Source: an uncultured Vibrio sp. (GTDB taxonomy: Bacteria; Pseudomonadota; Gammaproteobacteria; Enterobacterales; Vibrionaceae). Taken from it: a stretch of 64,000 nucleotides of DNA. The notes below the pieces were generated by a model. It searched no databases, was not told where the DNA came from, and worked only from the letters and a program-made list of their open reading frames with translations. The stretch is from the NCBI RefSeq assembly GCF_963675395.1, contig NZ_OY776223.1, positions 558,001 to 622,000 on the forward strand. The letters run 5' to 3'. This document shows positions 45,305 to 54,175 of the stretch, piece by piece. Numbering within the stretch: the stretch's first letter is position 1; every line of letters begins with the position of its first letter. A program made the translations under genes and the position numbers.

Positions 45305-46522
45305 ATGATGAACGCGACGAGATTTTTGCATTCAGCCCAGCACCTGCTTCGGCCAACTCAGTTCCGCTTAGCGTATAAACGCCTGCTTATACCTGTTTTT
45401 ATGTTCGCGCTGTTGGTGAATGGCCACACTCGTGAAGTCGCGGTGACGACACTGTCCGATTCCTTTTGGGCTGTTTCGTGCTATGTCTGTGCGACTCTGG
45501 TGATTTATCATTATCTATCCCACTTCCTATCGAAAACCAATCGCTTCACTGAACTATACCGTCATTCTCAAACTCATCAGGTATTTTTCGCTGCGCTGCT
45601 TGGTGCCCTACCGGGATGTGGCGGTGCAATTGTTGTTACCACGCAGTTTATTAGTGGGCGAGTCGGTTTTGGTGCCATCGTTGCTGTATTGACATCAACA
45701 ATGGGTGACGCTGCTTTCTTGCTGCTCGCAGCTAAACCTGTGGTCGGGATTGGCGTCGTGGTTACGGGGATCGTTGTCGGTACAATTTCTGGACTGGTTG
45801 TAAATACGGTTCACAAAGAAGATTTTTTACGTCCCGAGCATAAAATAAACCCAAATGAACCATTTAATCCTCAAAGCCAAAGCGAGGGTTACAGCGCTCA
45901 GGAACAGAAGGCGATCAATTTACAAGGCACGTTCTGGAAATGGCTGATATTGCCGACCAGTGTTATCGCCCTGATGATGTCTTTCCAATTGGATATCAAT
46001 CAGCTTTTTAACCTGCCTTCAAATTTTATTGAATGGATTGGGGCGATTTTTTCAGTCATAACGATGTCGCTTTGGGCAATGACCAAAGAATTAGGCGGTT
46101 ATCAATCGACGGTATCCGAAGATGAGAAAATCATCGACTCCCACCCGATTCAAAAAGCGGCGCAAGACACCAACTTCGTCAGCGCGTGGGTGATTATTGC
46201 CTTCATTGCGTTTGAGTTTACGATTTACTTTTCCGGTCTGGATGTAGCCGCTTCTCTCTCAGAATGGGGGTTCTGGATGCCATTAGCCGGATTGATGATA
46301 GGAATACTTCCTGGTTGTGGGCCTCAAATTTTAGTGACAAGTTTGTACCTGTCCGGTGCCGCTCCTTTTTCAGCACAAATAGCCAATGCAATCTCAAACG
46401 ATGGTGATGCACTTTTCCCGGCGATTGCGATGGCACCCAAAGCAGCACTCGTCGCTACTATTTACTCATCGATTCCTGCGTTTATTGTCGGTTACGGTTA
46501 TTACTTTCTATTTGAACTTTAA
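45305..46522 (+). CDS. Putative heavy-metal exporter (ArsP_2/DUF2899 family)
   Basis: 405 residues with about 10 membrane segments. Two similar halves each carry PGCG followed by VT in a membrane segment: LLGALPGCGGAIVVTTQF (about 97-114) and IGILPGCGPQILVTSLY (about 336-352). This internal duplication and the paired cysteines are the family mark. Family annotation points to manganese or other divalent metal export. The Fur-like sites upstream suggest iron-linked control. The metal is not established. It is divergent from ppaC and followed by a strong terminator. Confidence 0.8.
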   Translation: MMNATRFLHSAQHLLRPTQFRLAYKRLLIPVFMFALLVNGHTREVAVTTLSDSFWAVSCYVCATLVIYHYLSHFLSKTNRFTELYRHSQTHQVFFAALLGALPGCGGAIVVTTQFISGRVGFGAIVAVLTSTMGDAAFLLLAAKPVVGIGVVVTGIVVGTISGLVVNTVHKEDFLRPEHKINPNEPFNPQSQSEGYSAQEQKAINLQGTFWKWLILPTSVIALMMSFQLDINQLFNLPSNFIEWIGAIFSVITMSLWAMTKELGGYQSTVSEDEKIIDSHPIQKAAQDTNFVSAWVIIAFIAFEFTIYFSGLDVAASLSEWGFWMPLAGLMIGILPGCGPQILVTSLYLSGAAPFSAQIANAISNDGDALFPAIAMAPKAALVATIYSSIPAFIVGYGYYFLFEL

Positions 46523-46533
46523 CCGCTTCAGAA

Positions 46534-46565
46534 TAGAAAAGAGCCTCAAATGAGGCTCTTTTCTA
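46534..46565. terminator. Bidirectional terminator between the exporter and the GH36 gene
   Basis: A perfect 15-base inverted repeat (TAGAAAAGAGCCTCA / TGAGGCTCTTTTCTA), with A- and T-runs on the outside. Confidence 0.88.
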
Positions 46566-46581
46566 CGCTTAATTCATCACA

Positions 46582-48321
46582 CTATACTGTGACGATCGCT
46601 CTTGCATTCAAGCCCTTATCTAGGCTAACTAAAAACATCTGACAAACGTCTTGGTTGAGCTTTTCTCCCGTCCAGAAATCATACCAATCTACTGGCTTAT
46701 TCGCGGTGAGAGTAAACTCTGTCGCATCCTGATTGGCGTAGTTAAACAAACAATGCAGATCATTCTTGTTGGTGAGCTTCAAAAATGCGTGGTTTAAGTT
46801 CAATGACGAAAAGAGTGCCGACTCTTGGCTGCGACGTTGGCGCAACATAAGCTTCGACAACGTTTTGTTCGCAAACGGGGTCATCTCCGGCAACGGGTCG
46901 CCTGACAGCAACAAACCGCCACAAGCCAGAAGCACTGTACGATGAAATTCATAGTCCTCACGCGAAGCCGATTGATTTGGTAACGAGGTAAACGTGGCGC
47001 AGTCAGGATCAATTTGCCACAATTTTCGGTGTTGCCAGTTGCGGAAAAATGTCTCTTTTGCGATCTGATCAAAGCGCTGCGCGTGACGCTCTACATCGTC
47101 GGAGACACGCATCGCATCCACCAACCCCAGTGAAGGCCACATCGGCGCATTGCAACCAAGTAACCAAGCGTCACCTGCCCCTCTCGCTATCGCTTCCATG
47201 CCCATTCGGTACGCTTCAACCCCCGTCACGCCAGACTGACTGCGTTTTCCTTTGAGGGTGCCCCAATAGTTTGCATCCAGCTTAAACAATTCGACGCCCC
47301 ACTCCTCGCGCATGACAGAAACCACATGGGTAAGATGATCTTGGACTTCTGGAAGCGAAGTATCGAGAATATACCACGGCGTGCATCGCCAGCCTCCGTA
47401 CGTAACATCTTCTGCTTTCATCAAACGGCCATCATGATGGCGAACAAACCAATCAGGGTGTTGTTTGAACACTTCCGACTCTGGTTGAGCAATAAATGGC
47501 GCCATCCAAATCGCTGGCTTTTTGCCCTTAGATCGAATGTCCTTAATCAACTCTTTTACACCGCCAGAAAACTTATCGGAAGGCGTAAGCCAGTCACCCA
47601 TGAACACCTGATAGCCATCGTCAAGTAACACCCACTCCAGATCCGCCAGCTTATCGCTCATACACTCGACGTTTTGCAGTATGTTCTGTTCCGTCACTTC
47701 AGCATAATAGGCGTACCAAGAGCACCAACCGACAGGAGCACGTTGTTTGACACGGCTGCGCACCGGATGATTGTCTGTAATCATCTTGCTGTATTGTTGG
47801 TAAAGTGCTGACAATGAGGTTCCGCTCAGCACGGTAACTGACTCCAAAGCATTACTTTCCCAGTCGGTCACTTGTGTATGCTCGCCATCAATAGCCGCAG
47901 CCAGAATCCACTGCTCTTCACGCAATCGCACATCAAAATAGCCAGCGAAGCGACGACAACTGGTAAAGCCAAATAACGTATAGCCATCAGAGTCTTCAAC
48001 CACTAAGTAGTTGTAGTAACGCTTTGGTGCATCTTGAGAATAGATCCGATAACTTGAACTGTTATCAGGACAACGACCAACATCGATTGGTTGGCTTATG
48101 GTACCCGAGGTTTGTGCCAACATCTGAAAACCGTCTCCGATCACACGAGCGCCATGTTCATATAAAAATGGGACTTCAAAAAGTACTTCGCGATCAGTAA
48201 AGGTTTTCTGGTGGATACCAGCAAAAGAAAAATGGGCTTGATTGCCGATGACATCGACTCGCAGGTCATTGTCAACAACGGTGATTTCTGTGCGGTTAGC
48301 GAGCTGAAAGGTTTGAGTCAT
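46582..48321 (-). CDS. GH36-type alpha-galactosidase
   Basis: 579 residues. There is no signal peptide, so it is cytoplasmic. An N-terminal beta domain (about 1-200) precedes a TIM barrel. The catalytic nucleophile is in FKLDANYWG (about 355) and the acid/base in MRVSDDVERH (about 410). GWCSWYAYYAEVTEQNI and LEWVLLDDGYQVFMGDW are other GH36 marks. A C-terminal beta domain follows. It should cleave alpha-galactosides such as raffinose or melibiose. The gene stands alone, with no sugar transporter or regulator beside it, so its substrate supply is unclear. Confidence 0.85.
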   Translation of the reverse strand: MTQTFQLANRTEITVVDNDLRVDVIGNQAHFSFAGIHQKTFTDREVLFEVPFLYEHGARVIGDGFQMLAQTSGTISQPIDVGRCPDNSSSYRIYSQDAPKRYYNYLVVEDSDGYTLFGFTSCRRFAGYFDVRLREEQWILAAAIDGEHTQVTDWESNALESVTVLSGTSLSALYQQYSKMITDNHPVRSRVKQRAPVGWCSWYAYYAEVTEQNILQNVECMSDKLADLEWVLLDDGYQVFMGDWLTPSDKFSGGVKELIKDIRSKGKKPAIWMAPFIAQPESEVFKQHPDWFVRHHDGRLMKAEDVTYGGWRCTPWYILDTSLPEVQDHLTHVVSVMREEWGVELFKLDANYWGTLKGKRSQSGVTGVEAYRMGMEAIARGAGDAWLLGCNAPMWPSLGLVDAMRVSDDVERHAQRFDQIAKETFFRNWQHRKLWQIDPDCATFTSLPNQSASREDYEFHRTVLLACGGLLLSGDPLPEMTPFANKTLSKLMLRQRRSQESALFSSLNLNHAFLKLTNKNDLHCLFNYANQDATEFTLTANKPVDWYDFWTGEKLNQDVCQMFLVSLDKGLNARAIVTV

Positions 48322-48499
48322 ATTATATCTACTTAGTTATTATTATCTTTATACCCAAGAGATCCGGTTTAAAAAGAACCGTTTAGGTACCGCCACCATT
48401 ATCCTACGGCTGAGAAGAGGAAATCGTTAGTTGCCTCACGAATACACCCTAGCCATTAGTGAAACATAATTATTGAGATAACGCTCCCCAAAATTTAGC

Positions 48500-48529
48500 T
48501 AAAAAAATACCAGCCCGGAGGCTGGTATT
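48500..48529 (-). terminator. Terminator of the torECA operon
   Basis: AATACCAGCC / GGCTGGTATT, with a run of T on the minus strand just after torA. Confidence 0.9.
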
Positions 48530-48551
48530 GCGTTTCGTGCTTATGCGTTTA

Positions 48552-51014
48552 TTAAGCGACTTCGATTGGGCCACCAAATGAGGTTACTGGTGGTACTTTA
48601 CCTGTGAACTTCTCAAAGTCGACGATACACGTGTTCGCAGAAGTCGCCTGTGCAAGCTCGGACGAACCGATGTCTTGCGTTAGCGTATTCGGATCACCGT
48701 AGGTACAGATTGCGCCTTCTTTCTCGTTCAGAGGACCATACCAAGCCCCCTCTTCGATACGAACAACGCCACGTGGGTAACTGTCGGTCAGAACCGCACC
48801 CGCCAAAAGCTGACCACGACCGTTAAATACACGTACCAAGTCACCATCTTTAATGCCTTTTGCTTTTGCATCAACCGGGTTGATGTAAACAGGCTCACGA
48901 CCTTGTACTGCGTAAGTGGCACGGAACTCTTCAGATTCACACATTTGTGAGTGCAAGCGCTTGTCTGGGTGACAAGACTGCAACCAGAATGGGTATTTGT
49001 CTGAACCCGGACCACCGTGTGAACGTTCTGATTTTTCGAACCACATTGGGTGTTCTTGGCAGTGTTCGTAACCGTAACGGCCGATCTTACGAGAGGTAAT
49101 CTCGATGAAACCCGATGGCGTACCCAGTGGATTCAGCTCTGGGTCTTTACGGAAATCCGCATGTCGAACCCAAGGTTTGCCTTCGCCAAAGTCCAGTACA
49201 CTCTTCTCCCAGAATTCGTTGAACTCTGGCATTTCGAATTTACCTTCATTGGCTTTCTTACAATCGTTGTACAGGCTTTCGATCCATTCCATCTCGCTCA
49301 TACCACGAGTGTACTCTTCACGGCGGCCAAAGCGTTGTGTCAGTTCACTCATGATCTGGAAGTCAGGTTTAGATTGGAACAGTGGATCCACCAAACGGTG
49401 CATCGCCACCAAACCACGGCTTGAGTATGAGCCATAAACGTCGATATCGTTGCGCTCCCACTGAGTACATGCTGGCAATACGATATCGGAGAAGCGACAA
49501 GTGGCAGTCCAGGCAAATTCAATGGTCACAACCGTTTGTAGCTTCTTGAACGCTTTCTTCATGCGGTTGCGATCTTGGTGATGGTGCCATGGGTTACAAC
49601 CTGAAATCACCATCATTTTGAAATCTGGCAGCTTAACTTTGCCGCCGTTGTAATTGATCTCTTTACCTGATTCCAGAATAGCATCAATCCAACGCGCAAC
49701 CGGGATAGTGCGACTGTAGCCGTTGAAATCGTTATTGTCCCATTTAGGCTTCATACCTTGGTCAAGGTTGCGCGGGAAGCCACCCGGGCCAGCGAAACCC
49801 GTTGATGGAACGCCGATACTCGAGTAGTGGTGACCATAAGAGATGCCACCGCCAGGCAGACCAATCTGACCTACCATCGCAGCAACAACTGCAGCCGCCC
49901 AATATGGCTGCTCGCCATGTTCCTGACGCTGAATACACCAACCCATTAAGATTTGTGTGCGGCCGTTTACCAACATGCGGGCGAACTCACGAATCTTATC
50001 CGCCTTCACGCCACAAATTAATGCCGCCCACTCTGGAGTCTTTTCCGTCTTATCTTTGGTTTGACCCTGAACGTATTGAATGAACTCTTCAAAACCTAAA
50101 CAGTAAGTCTCAATGAACTTCTTATCGTATAGCTCTTCGTTGTACAACACGTGCGCAACAGCCAGCATGAACGCCACGTCTGTCATCGGGTTGATGTACA
50201 GATGATCGTTCTCCAGGTAGCGCTGAGTCTTGTTCTTCACTGGGTCAACAGACAGAACGTTGATCTCACCTTTCGCGACTTTCTCTTTTAGCTGTTCAAG
50301 ATACTTGAAAGATTCGTGCGTTTCACAGTTCCAGCCTACCTGAAGGTTTTTCACTGGATCGTTCGCCCACAGAACAATGTTGTCCGAGTTCTCTAAGATT
50401 TCAGACCAAGACGTCCCTTGTGCATAAACTTCTGTCGAACCGAGTACGTAAGGCATGATGGTTTGACCCGCACCTGTCGAGTAGTCGCCAACTTTCGTAA
50501 TGAAGTTACCATGCATGCCCACCGCACGTTGCATGTGTGCGGTACAGTTGTTGAACGCACCCGTTTGGTTCCAGCCAGTTTGGCCAGCGTGCAGTGCCCA
50601 CGGACCGTATTCTTTCTGTACACGCTCTAACTCACGGTAGAACAGATCCAGCGCCTCATCCCACGTTACACGGATAAAACGGTTATTGCCGCGAGTATCT
50701 GCGCTGTACTTGTGCTTTTTCAGCCAATCCAGACGAACCATTGGGTAACGAACACGCGAAGGGCTGTAAATGATGCCCTTGATGCCGTTAAGCATCTCTG
50801 TCGGGTTCTTATCCAGCTCTAATGGTTTGATCTCTTGAACCTTACCCGCGTAGATATGAGCGCGGAATGCGCCCCAGTGGGAGCCCGTCACTTTCCAGGT
50901 ACCGGTTGATTCCGCGGCTTTGGCAGAAGCTGACGCCAATAAGCTTGGACCAATAACTGACGTGGCACTCGTGGTTGCTACGCCTTTAAGAAAACTTCTT
51001 CGTGTAATAGCCAT
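48552..51014 (-). CDS. torA: Trimethylamine-N-oxide reductase, periplasmic catalytic subunit
   Basis: 820 residues (E. coli 848). A twin-arginine signal TRRSFLKG (4-11) and cleavage after ASAKA (about 33) export it folded with bis-MGD molybdenum cofactor. The molybdopterin domains show [13 protein letters not shown] (about 160), the Mo-ligand Ser region [27 protein letters not shown] and [15 protein letters not shown]. It reduces TMAO to trimethylamine as a terminal electron acceptor in anoxic respiration. It follows torC by 25 bases. TorD, the usual chaperone, is not in the window. Confidence 0.94.
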   Translation of the reverse strand: MAITRRSFLKGVATTSATSVIGPSLLASASAKAAESTGTWKVTGSHWGAFRAHIYAGKVQEIKPLELDKNPTEMLNGIKGIIYSPSRVRYPMVRLDWLKKHKYSADTRGNNRFIRVTWDEALDLFYRELERVQKEYGPWALHAGQTGWNQTGAFNNCTAHMQRAVGMHGNFITKVGDYSTGAGQTIMPYVLGSTEVYAQGTSWSEILENSDNIVLWANDPVKNLQVGWNCETHESFKYLEQLKEKVAKGEINVLSVDPVKNKTQRYLENDHLYINPMTDVAFMLAVAHVLYNEELYDKKFIETYCLGFEEFIQYVQGQTKDKTEKTPEWAALICGVKADKIREFARMLVNGRTQILMGWCIQRQEHGEQPYWAAAVVAAMVGQIGLPGGGISYGHHYSSIGVPSTGFAGPGGFPRNLDQGMKPKWDNNDFNGYSRTIPVARWIDAILESGKEINYNGGKVKLPDFKMMVISGCNPWHHHQDRNRMKKAFKKLQTVVTIEFAWTATCRFSDIVLPACTQWERNDIDVYGSYSSRGLVAMHRLVDPLFQSKPDFQIMSELTQRFGRREEYTRGMSEMEWIESLYNDCKKANEGKFEMPEFNEFWEKSVLDFGEGKPWVRHADFRKDPELNPLGTPSGFIEITSRKIGRYGYEHCQEHPMWFEKSERSHGGPGSDKYPFWLQSCHPDKRLHSQMCESEEFRATYAVQGREPVYINPVDAKAKGIKDGDLVRVFNGRGQLLAGAVLTDSYPRGVVRIEEGAWYGPLNEKEGAICTYGDPNTLTQDIGSSELAQATSANTCIVDFEKFTGKVPPVTSFGGPIEVA

Positions 51015-51039
51015 TTAAAATTCTCCAATCCGACGCTTA

Positions 51040-52224
51040 TTAGTGATGGCCTTCAGCATAATCTGAAGAGTGCTTCTGTAGATACTTCAGGATCAGCGCT
51101 TCGCTATCCGTATCCAGGTTAACGAACGCGAGCATACCGTCGAACATACCTGGCCAAGTGTTTGCGTCGAAATGCGCTTCAGCAGGTTGTGTATGACAAA
51201 CAGAACAGTTGGTTTTGTAAGCTTCACGTGATTTTTCCCATACTGGGTTGATATCGTTCAACGCCGACTCTTTCTTCAGCCAGGCTTTCGCTGTCACTTT
51301 TTCCCATGGAAGACCGGTGAGTTCGTCAACACGTTTTTCACCTGTCGTCACCATGTTGCTGTCGGTAGACGCTTCTTTTAGCAGAGATGCTGTCGCAATG
51401 TTCTTACCAAAATCTTCTTGGATTACACGCCCAAAGCCTTTTGCTTTGCGCCAACCATCGATTTCGATCTCAACAAAGTCGCCTTTTTCTTCGATAACTT
51501 TTACGGTCGATGCCGGGTTCAGAAGACCCGCTTCTTTGGTACCTTGCTCATCAAAATAAATTGGAAGATGGCGAATGCTGACAAGTTGCTGGCCTACGGC
51601 GTAATCAGTGTTTGACGTCATCTGCTCCAAATCACCCACAATACCGCCAATGCTATCCATACCCGCAGGTAAATGGTGCGCAATACCTTTATGGCAATCG
51701 ACACAGCTCTGATCTTTCTCGGCTGCTTGTTTCATTTGAATACGCGCTGTCGGAGACATCTGGTCGAAGTCCATAGAGTCATAGTTATGGCAGTTTTTAC
51801 ATTCAAGAGATTTGTTCGCAGAAAAACGATCCCATTCATGCTTCGCTAACTCGATACGACGCGCTTCAAACACCCCTTCTTCATCGTAGTTACCAAATAC
51901 TTGTGCAAACACTTCTTTAGAAGCCTGCATCTTACGCGCGATTTTATCTGTCCAGTTATGTGGAACGTGACAGTCAGGACAAGTTGCACGCACTCCAGAG
52001 TGGTTTTTCCAGTGAACCGTTTCTTGCAGTTCAACATAAACGTTGTCGCGCATGGTGTGACAACTGATACAGAACTCTTCCGTGTTGGTTGCTTCTAATG
52101 CGGTGTTAAAGCCACCCCAGAAAATAACGCCTGCGATAAAGCCACCCATTGTTAGCACACCAAGGCTGATATGCACGGCAGGGCGTGTCATCGTACGCCA
52201 CAGTTTAATGATTAATGATTTCAT
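51040..52224 (-). CDS. torC: Pentahaem c-type cytochrome TorC
   Basis: 394 residues. An N-terminal membrane anchor (HISLGVLTMGGFIAGVIFWGG, about 18-38, cut) is followed by a NapC/NirT tetrahaem domain with CISCH, CPDCH, CKNCH and CVDCH. The fifth haem site CSVCH (about 342) is in a C-terminal domain. It passes electrons from menaquinol to TorA. Five CxxCH motifs distinguish it from four-haem NapC. It lies between torE and torA on the same strand. Confidence 0.94.
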   Translation of the reverse strand: MKSLIIKLWRTMTRPAVHISLGVLTMGGFIAGVIFWGGFNTALEATNTEEFCISCHTMRDNVYVELQETVHWKNHSGVRATCPDCHVPHNWTDKIARKMQASKEVFAQVFGNYDEEGVFEARRIELAKHEWDRFSANKSLECKNCHNYDSMDFDQMSPTARIQMKQAAEKDQSCVDCHKGIAHHLPAGMDSIGGIVGDLEQMTSNTDYAVGQQLVSIRHLPIYFDEQGTKEAGLLNPASTVKVIEEKGDFVEIEIDGWRKAKGFGRVIQEDFGKNIATASLLKEASTDSNMVTTGEKRVDELTGLPWEKVTAKAWLKKESALNDINPVWEKSREAYKTNCSVCHTQPAEAHFDANTWPGMFDGMLAFVNLDTDSEALILKYLQKHSSDYAEGHH

Positions 52225-52273
52225 TATTTGCTCTCTTAAAATCTTTTTAAAAGTGTGGTTATGAGCTCACGGC

Positions 52274-52453
52274 TTACATGCCGTGCGCACCAGGAGGTCC
52301 AAAGAAGAAAACCTGCAACATCCATACGATGAATCCGTAGCCACCAACGAAACCCACACTTAAAATTGGAAATAGAACAACCGCGATGAAGAAAAACGAC
52401 TTCCATTCAAGGGAGCGTTTTTCACTGCACTCAATATTATTAACATCTCTCAT
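52274..52453 (-). CDS. torE: TorE, small NapE/TorE-family membrane protein
   Basis: 59 residues starting MRDVNNIECSEKRSLEWKSF. One membrane segment (FFFIAVVLFPILSVGFVGGY, about 20-39) is followed by GFIVWMLQVFFFGPPGAHGM. This matches the TorE/NapE pattern of a charged N-terminus, one long hydrophobic helix and a GPPG-H end. It lies 50 bases upstream of torC on the same strand, the Shewanella/Vibrio torECA order. Its role in TMAO respiration is not settled. It is small enough to be missed in gene calling. Confidence 0.85.
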   Translation of the reverse strand: MRDVNNIECSEKRSLEWKSFFFIAVVLFPILSVGFVGGYGFIVWMLQVFFFGPPGAHGM

Positions 52454-52893
52454 ACATTTGCCTACTTTGTATTTAGTGTTATTGAAAAGCCCAGAAAACC
52501 AAGCTTAAGTTTTTTACAATTTATAACCGAAAATGTTAAGCCATATTATTAGTAGGGTTCAATCAAATACCACCCTACAAGCCTTGTTATTCAACACTTT
52601 TTTGAGTTGGAACGGAGATGTGAGGGATTGATATTATTTATTAAAAAACATGAACAGATATGAAAAAATAAGTCTTTTGAATAAACGTTAAATTGGAAAC
52701 AAAATAAAAACAAAAATAACATTTTTAGGTTTAACATCACGGACAAAATGCATTTTCATATCGAAGAAAAACAAAATAATGTAAACAAATTGATAAGAAA
52801 TGATTTATAAAAGAGGCATTCACTCTCGTCTAAGATCATCAAAGAAATGTGGGTTAATATAGAGTGAGTGGAGAAGGTAATTAAGGAGAATTA
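52454..52893. other. AT-rich divergent interval between torE and the FetB-like gene
   Basis: 440 bases, strongly AT-rich. It holds the TorR-like decamers (separate entry) and an inverted GTAGGGT/ACCCTAC pair at 52552-52558 and 52572-52578. I see no further gene; the start of the FetB-like gene is at its right edge. Confidence 0.5.
52648..52667 (-). promoter_or_regulatory. Two tandem TorR-box-like decamers upstream of torE
   Basis: Read on the minus strand, TTTTTCATAT (52658-52667) is followed directly by CTGTTCATGT (52648-52657). The E. coli TorR box is CTGTTCATAT, present as direct decamer repeats; matches here are 8 and 9 of 10. They lie about 195 bases before the torE start. No torR or torS gene is in the window. 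Confidence 0.5.
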
Positions 52894-53697
52894 ATGGACA
52901 GTGTAGTCGATATTAGCTGGATAAAACTGGCGATATTCAGTTTGATTTTACTCATCCCTCTGGCAATTAACTGTCGCTATAAACTGGGGATTGCAAAAGA
53001 CACACTAATCAGTGTCCTTCGTATGACAGTGCAACTGATCCTGATAGGCGTTTATTTAGAGTACCTCTTCCACCTAAATAGTTTACTGATCAATGTATTA
53101 TGGTTAGCAGTCATGCTTGTGGTTGGGGCAAGCACAATTGCAGGCAAAGCTCGCTTACCCAAAAAGCCATTGATGTTCCCTCTGCTCACAGGGCTGATTA
53201 GTGGCCTGTTTCCACTTCTCATTGCCATGACGGTGGGGCTAGTTCACCCAACACCTCTTTATAACGCCCAATACATGATCCCGTTGGCAGGTATGTTGTT
53301 AGGCAATAGCTTAAGCAGCAACATCATCGCACTGCAAAATCTCTTTACCGCTTTTGAAGAACGCAAGTCAGAATACGAAGCGGCGATTTCACTTGGCGCT
53401 TCTCCCAAATACGCGTCATTTCCCTTTGTACAAGAGGCGCTAAGAAAGTCCATGGCACCGATCTTAGCATCAATGACTGCAACTGGCCTTGTCACACTTC
53501 CCGGGATGATGACAGGGCAAATTTTGGGCGGAGCAAGCCCTATGATCGCAATAAAGTATCAATTGGTGATCATGTTGGCGATTTTCGTCATGCTAAATGT
53601 ATCGGTAGCTATCACCTTAGAAATGACATTAAGCAGTGTGCAAACCAAAGAAGGCCGGGTTAGAGTAAAAATCGAGCAAAAAAGTCCTACAAAATAA
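52894..53697 (+). CDS. FetB-like (UPF0014/YbbM) ABC transporter permease, without an adjacent ATPase
   Basis: 267 residues (E. coli FetB 259). About seven membrane segments are predicted. The family signature includes LRMTVQLILIGVYLEYLF (about 43-60), MIPLAGMLLGNS and GLVTLPGMMTGQILGG (about 199-214). In E. coli FetA (ATPase) and FetB together export iron and resist peroxide. Here no fetA lies on either side in the window, so either the ATPase is encoded elsewhere or the permease stands alone. TAAGGAG precedes the ATG. Confidence 0.83.
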   Translation: MDSVVDISWIKLAIFSLILLIPLAINCRYKLGIAKDTLISVLRMTVQLILIGVYLEYLFHLNSLLINVLWLAVMLVVGASTIAGKARLPKKPLMFPLLTGLISGLFPLLIAMTVGLVHPTPLYNAQYMIPLAGMLLGNSLSSNIIALQNLFTAFEERKSEYEAAISLGASPKYASFPFVQEALRKSMAPILASMTATGLVTLPGMMTGQILGGASPMIAIKYQLVIMLAIFVMLNVSVAITLEMTLSSVQTKEGRVRVKIEQKSPTK

Positions 53698-53777
53698 ACT
53701 CGAGGTACTCGCATATAAACGTTTAATTTTATGTTATTTTCTGCAGTCAGATAGATACACACGATCTTTAAGACAGG

Positions 53778-53800
53778 TTATCCACAGAAAATGTGGATAA
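53778..53800. promoter_or_regulatory. Inverted pair of consensus DnaA boxes
   Basis: TTATCCACA (53778-53786) and TGTGGATAA (53792-53800) are both perfect matches to the DnaA box TTATNCACA, five bases apart and facing opposite ways. The pair can also fold as a 9-bp hairpin. It lies in the gap between the FetB-like gene and the 45-residue ORF. Confidence 0.65.
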
Positions 53801-53936
53801 GCAATGAAAATACATACGCAATCAGAAACATAACGGGTTGTCTGGACAACCCTACACACAACGGTCATAAATTGATCACTTGGCTTAAATACTCTAGTTT
53901 TATAGTGCAGAGAGTCGCAAAAAAGGAGCAACTATC

Positions 53937-54074
53937 ATGGATGTATTAATGATCTCTGAAAGGTACGATGAATTGTTGTCTGACACGCCGCTGGAATGGC
54001 TCGTTCAGGAACCAAGCGAAATGACGTCACACTGGGTGCCGATCGAGTTTGGAATTAACGAAGAGTTGGTATAG
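53937..54074 (+). CDS. Small hypothetical protein, 45 residues
   Basis: MDVLMISERYDELL... to ...GINEELV. AAAAAGGAG ends 7 bases before the ATG, a strong ribosome site, and a terminator follows at 54119-54147. The protein is acidic (many Glu and Asp), has two Trp (residues 21 and 33), and no signal or membrane segment. I do not recognise a family. Its own ribosome site and terminator argue that it is real. Confidence 0.65.
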   Translation: MDVLMISERYDELLSDTPLEWLVQEPSEMTSHWVPIEFGINEELV

Positions 54075-54118
54075 CTGCATAGGTTTAAAGCGAGCAGACG
54101 CAAGACCGCAGACAAGAG

Positions 54119-54147
54119 AAAGGCGAGCTATTTGAGCTCGCCTTTTT
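54119..54147. terminator. Terminator after the 45-residue ORF
   Basis: AAAGGCGAGCT / AGCTCGCCTTTTT with a 5-base loop. It is strong on the plus strand and may also stop the convergent focA transcript. Confidence 0.85.
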
Positions 54148-54175
54148 ACTAATCTGAAATGGAGAAGATCATTGA

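Noticed and set aside
53734..53931. 65-codon minus-strand frame over the DnaA box pair
   Set aside because: Overlaps promoter-like sequence of the 45-residue ORF and has no domain or ribosome site.
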